From Blastomussa wellsi (Eukaryota; Cnidaria; Anthozoa; Scleractinia; Plerogyridae), in NCBI GenBank assembly GCA_947652115.1, contig OX393567.1:19784798-19848797 (forward strand): 64,000 nt of DNA, written 5' to 3'. Both the position numbers and the translations under genes were made by a program. A model generated the notes under the pieces. The model was not told the DNA's origin and searched no databases. It saw only the letters and a list, made by a program, of their open reading frames with translations. Every line of letters starts with the position of its first letter. Position 1 is the first letter of the stretch. Shown piece by piece: positions 63,101 to 64,000 of the stretch.

Positions 63101-64000
63101 CTACGTGTAATTACTTCGAGTTTTGATTGGTTCACTGGAATGTCTGCGTTCTTTGTGATTGGTCAAAGTAATTACTTTGGTTTTGGTTTTTCGAAAGTCA
63201 ATTGAAACTCGCTCTATCCCACAACAGACAAACTTAATATGTTGAAACTTACAGAAAATATAGAGTAATCGTTTGATAACATATTAGAATAATTTGACTA
63301 ACATTGCGCTTGCATCATTGCCAAATTCATACACCTCATAGATTTTTCTCCATTGTGTATCATATAGTGACTTGACTACAGTATGTCAATATTTAGGGGC
63401 GCGTTCGTTTGGGATATTCCGAAATAAGAACATATTCCGGAATATATTCAGGCTATTCTGCTCCTGGGAGCAGAATAGCCGGAAGGAGTAGAATAGCCGG
63501 AATGCCAATCCAGGTATTCCGGAATGAGAATAGCTCCCAAAAAAACGCTTACTTGCATTATTCCAATTATTCTTATTCCGGATTGATCCCAAACGAACGA
63601 GCCCTTAGCCTCATAACCTGTAGGTGCCTTGTAGAATTTGTTTTTTTTAAAGTAAAGAAAATTTAGGATTTACTTACTGGTTTCTTTTGTTTGTAGGATG
63701 GTCGCCTCCGTCTCGGTGACCGTATCCTTGCAGTTAACGGAACAAGTCTTGTTGGGGCTGATTATCAAAGGTAAATGATCCACGACCACCTAAAGTAATT
63801 TTGTTTGCCTGTGAAGGATAAGCATGCCACCAATCGCACATTAACAAAAACGTATTGTCCTGCCACAGGTACCCCATGAATATATTCTCGTAGGTGTCCT
63901 GTGCTCTTCATTCTACGATAAAACTCCTGCTGCTGTTGTTGTTTACATTCGAAGAAGTATAAAAAAGTCATTGAATTGTTTTTCTGTTTTTAGCGCCATG
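49433..64000 (+). CDS. RADIL: RADIL-like Rap effector (RA-RA-FHA-DIL-PDZ), runs off the right edge
   Basis: Family role: Rap1-GTP effector in cell adhesion and migration, acting at membrane and cytoskeleton. Exons: 49433-49681, 50084-50273, 52616-54522, 55587-55621, 56112-56358, 56864-57262, 58112-58262, 58515-58652, 58980-59031, 60211-60401, 60803-61105, 61757-62199, 62784-62849, 63697-63770, 63994-64000+. Phases all close; 1484 codons are in the window. First RA about 84-178 (ALRFYFEDGKEE); Ser-rich and basic linker; second RA about 346-456 (APGILKVFGD, YKSV, YVLCDVIG); FHA about 538-660; DIL about 718-1010 (FWMANCLEMLPYL, AYLFFFTNASLFN); disordered Pro/Glu linker; PDZ from about 1414 with loop GIGLGLIDG. 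The second RA, FHA, DIL and PDZ match RADIL; the first RA and the preceding helix resemble the afadin N-terminus. The start is the first ATG after a stop at 49406. Exon 3 is unusually large at 1907 nt. Confidence 0.93.
51901..52038. repeat. Palindromic element in RADIL intron 2
   Basis: gagagatgatcatcgcagtg against cactgtgatgatcatctctc, with gaatttccaattt facing aaattggaaattc. Just upstream, cctttcaccccaagag occurs twice (about 51714 and 51801). The rest of the intron (50274-52615) shows nothing coding. Confidence 0.75.
55019..55425 (+). mobile_element. SINE with internal palindrome, RADIL intron 3
   Basis: Diverged copy: ttgtgtacttgggcaaaaca, cctctgtccacccagg, then the block gctatctactgg...tggatagcattgtctacc, then ccaggtgttccaatgggtacc and aggatgagctctaggctgatg. 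The palindrome is at the same internal position as in 10846-11286. Confidence 0.75.
57536..57680. mobile_element. Palindromic MITE-like element, RADIL intron 6
   Basis: cttactaaccgagcgcgagg at the left and tgctaggttagtaag at the right are inverted, with gggccgtactgg facing ccagtacgact and taatattggtc facing gggctaatatt. Confidence 0.65.
58661..58876. mobile_element. MITE-like element, RADIL intron 8
   Basis: taggccattttacagttctgtg against cacagaactgtaaaatggac. Inner arms ggctgaaggtgaccttg and caaggtcaccctgagcc. About 216 bp, no frame. It starts 8 bp after the exon 8 donor. Confidence 0.8.
59162..59471 (+). other. Open exon-like frame in RADIL intron 9, family unknown
   Basis: A 103-codon open stretch ending in TGA. 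It is preceded by a pyrimidine-rich tract and AG (ttttcctttaaagag). If spliced from RADIL exon 9 (ends AAC AG, phase 2) the frame continues directly: R-L-P-K-I-E-G-N. Composition is protein-like (GGTRACRQFWQIFVKALEES, ANTLCYIVDL), with no family I recognise. It could be an alternative last exon giving a RADIL form without PDZ, or a decayed insertion. No poly(A) signal was seen close behind; a MITE starts 13 bp after the stop. Confidence 0.4.
59485..59730. mobile_element. Palindromic MITE with ttacagcgcgacgcgcc termini
   Basis: The right end, ggcgcgtcgcgctgtaa, is the exact complement. The arms continue through ttagtgtg/cacacta, acttttttgacaagt/acttgtcaaaaaagt and ccaatcagagagcgcga/tcgcgctctctgattgg. 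A related fragment with ccaatcagagagc is near 44085. Confidence 0.9.
59927..60122. repeat. About 196-bp nearly perfect palindrome, RADIL intron 9
   Basis: atttggttttatcaactggg... is mirrored by ...cccagttgataaaaccaaat, meeting at ggagcgaatcgattcc near 60023. Arms of about 95 bp with almost no mismatch would form a long hairpin. The flank to 60175 (cagcaccacagtttcttt) matches 24849 in reverse. Confidence 0.9.
61183..61290. repeat. Palindrome in RADIL intron 11
   Basis: gtagtgcgcgcgatcgaaac against gtttcgatcgcgcgctctac, with agcaggggaag facing tttccctgct and aaaccggaaac facing tttccggtctt. Confidence 0.75.
61494..61668. mobile_element. MITE, agggtgcgttcc termini
   Basis: tagggtgcgttccatttgg against ccaaaggaacgcaccctta. 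Inner gatcacgatcagtgatc and ggcgaatcc/ggattcgcc arms. Relative of 63395-63605. Confidence 0.8.
63395..63605. mobile_element. MITE, aggggcgcgttcgtttggga termini
   Basis: The right end, tcccaaacgaacgagccctt, is complementary. The interior contains repeated ggaatat and agaatagccgga strings in inverted pairs. It lies in the RADIL intron before exon 14. Confidence 0.8.

Overview
The window is nuclear DNA of an animal, most likely an anthozoan cnidarian (stony-coral type). The genes are split into many short exons with GT-AG introns and AT-rich introns. The encoded proteins are animal-type (DMC1, DCXR, VWA3-family, RADIL). The introns and spacers carry tRNA-derived SINEs and many near-perfect palindromic MITE-like elements of a style I associate with coral genomes. 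The species assignment is inference; the gene assignments rest on reading through splice sites. Nothing looks prokaryotic or viral.

Layout. 1-5990: gene-poor flank with palindromic repeats. 5991/6078-11989 (+): DMC1, the meiotic strand-exchange recombinase, 19 exons including microexons of 8, 10 and 14 nt. 12226-17665 (-): DCXR, L-xylulose/dicarbonyl reductase, 8 exons, converging on DMC1 with poly(A) signals facing each other about 15 bp apart. 17666-23432: repeat-filled spacer. 23433-48671 (-): a VWA3A-like protein, 40 exons, about 1293 residues, with three von Willebrand A modules. 48672-49432: shared head-to-head promoter region. 49433 to past the right edge (+): RADIL-like Rap effector with order RA-RA-FHA-DIL-PDZ; the window ends inside the PDZ-encoding part.

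The exon phases of all four models close without a frameshift. This includes a 38-nt and a 55-nt exon in VWA3A that were found because the frame demanded them. I see no operon-like functional link between the four genes: meiosis, carbonyl/sugar metabolism, a VWA-domain protein of unsettled role, and adhesion/Rap signalling. The physical couplings that may matter are the convergent DMC1/DCXR 3' ends and the divergent VWA3A/RADIL 5' ends.

I did not find a clearly new multi-gene system. The observations most worth a second look are: the afadin-like first RA domain on a RADIL-type protein; a 103-codon open exon of unknown family inside a RADIL intron that joins in frame to the preceding exon; a SINE family with a palindromic element at the same internal site in several copies; and a retroposon whose target-site duplication runs into a VWA3A splice donor.
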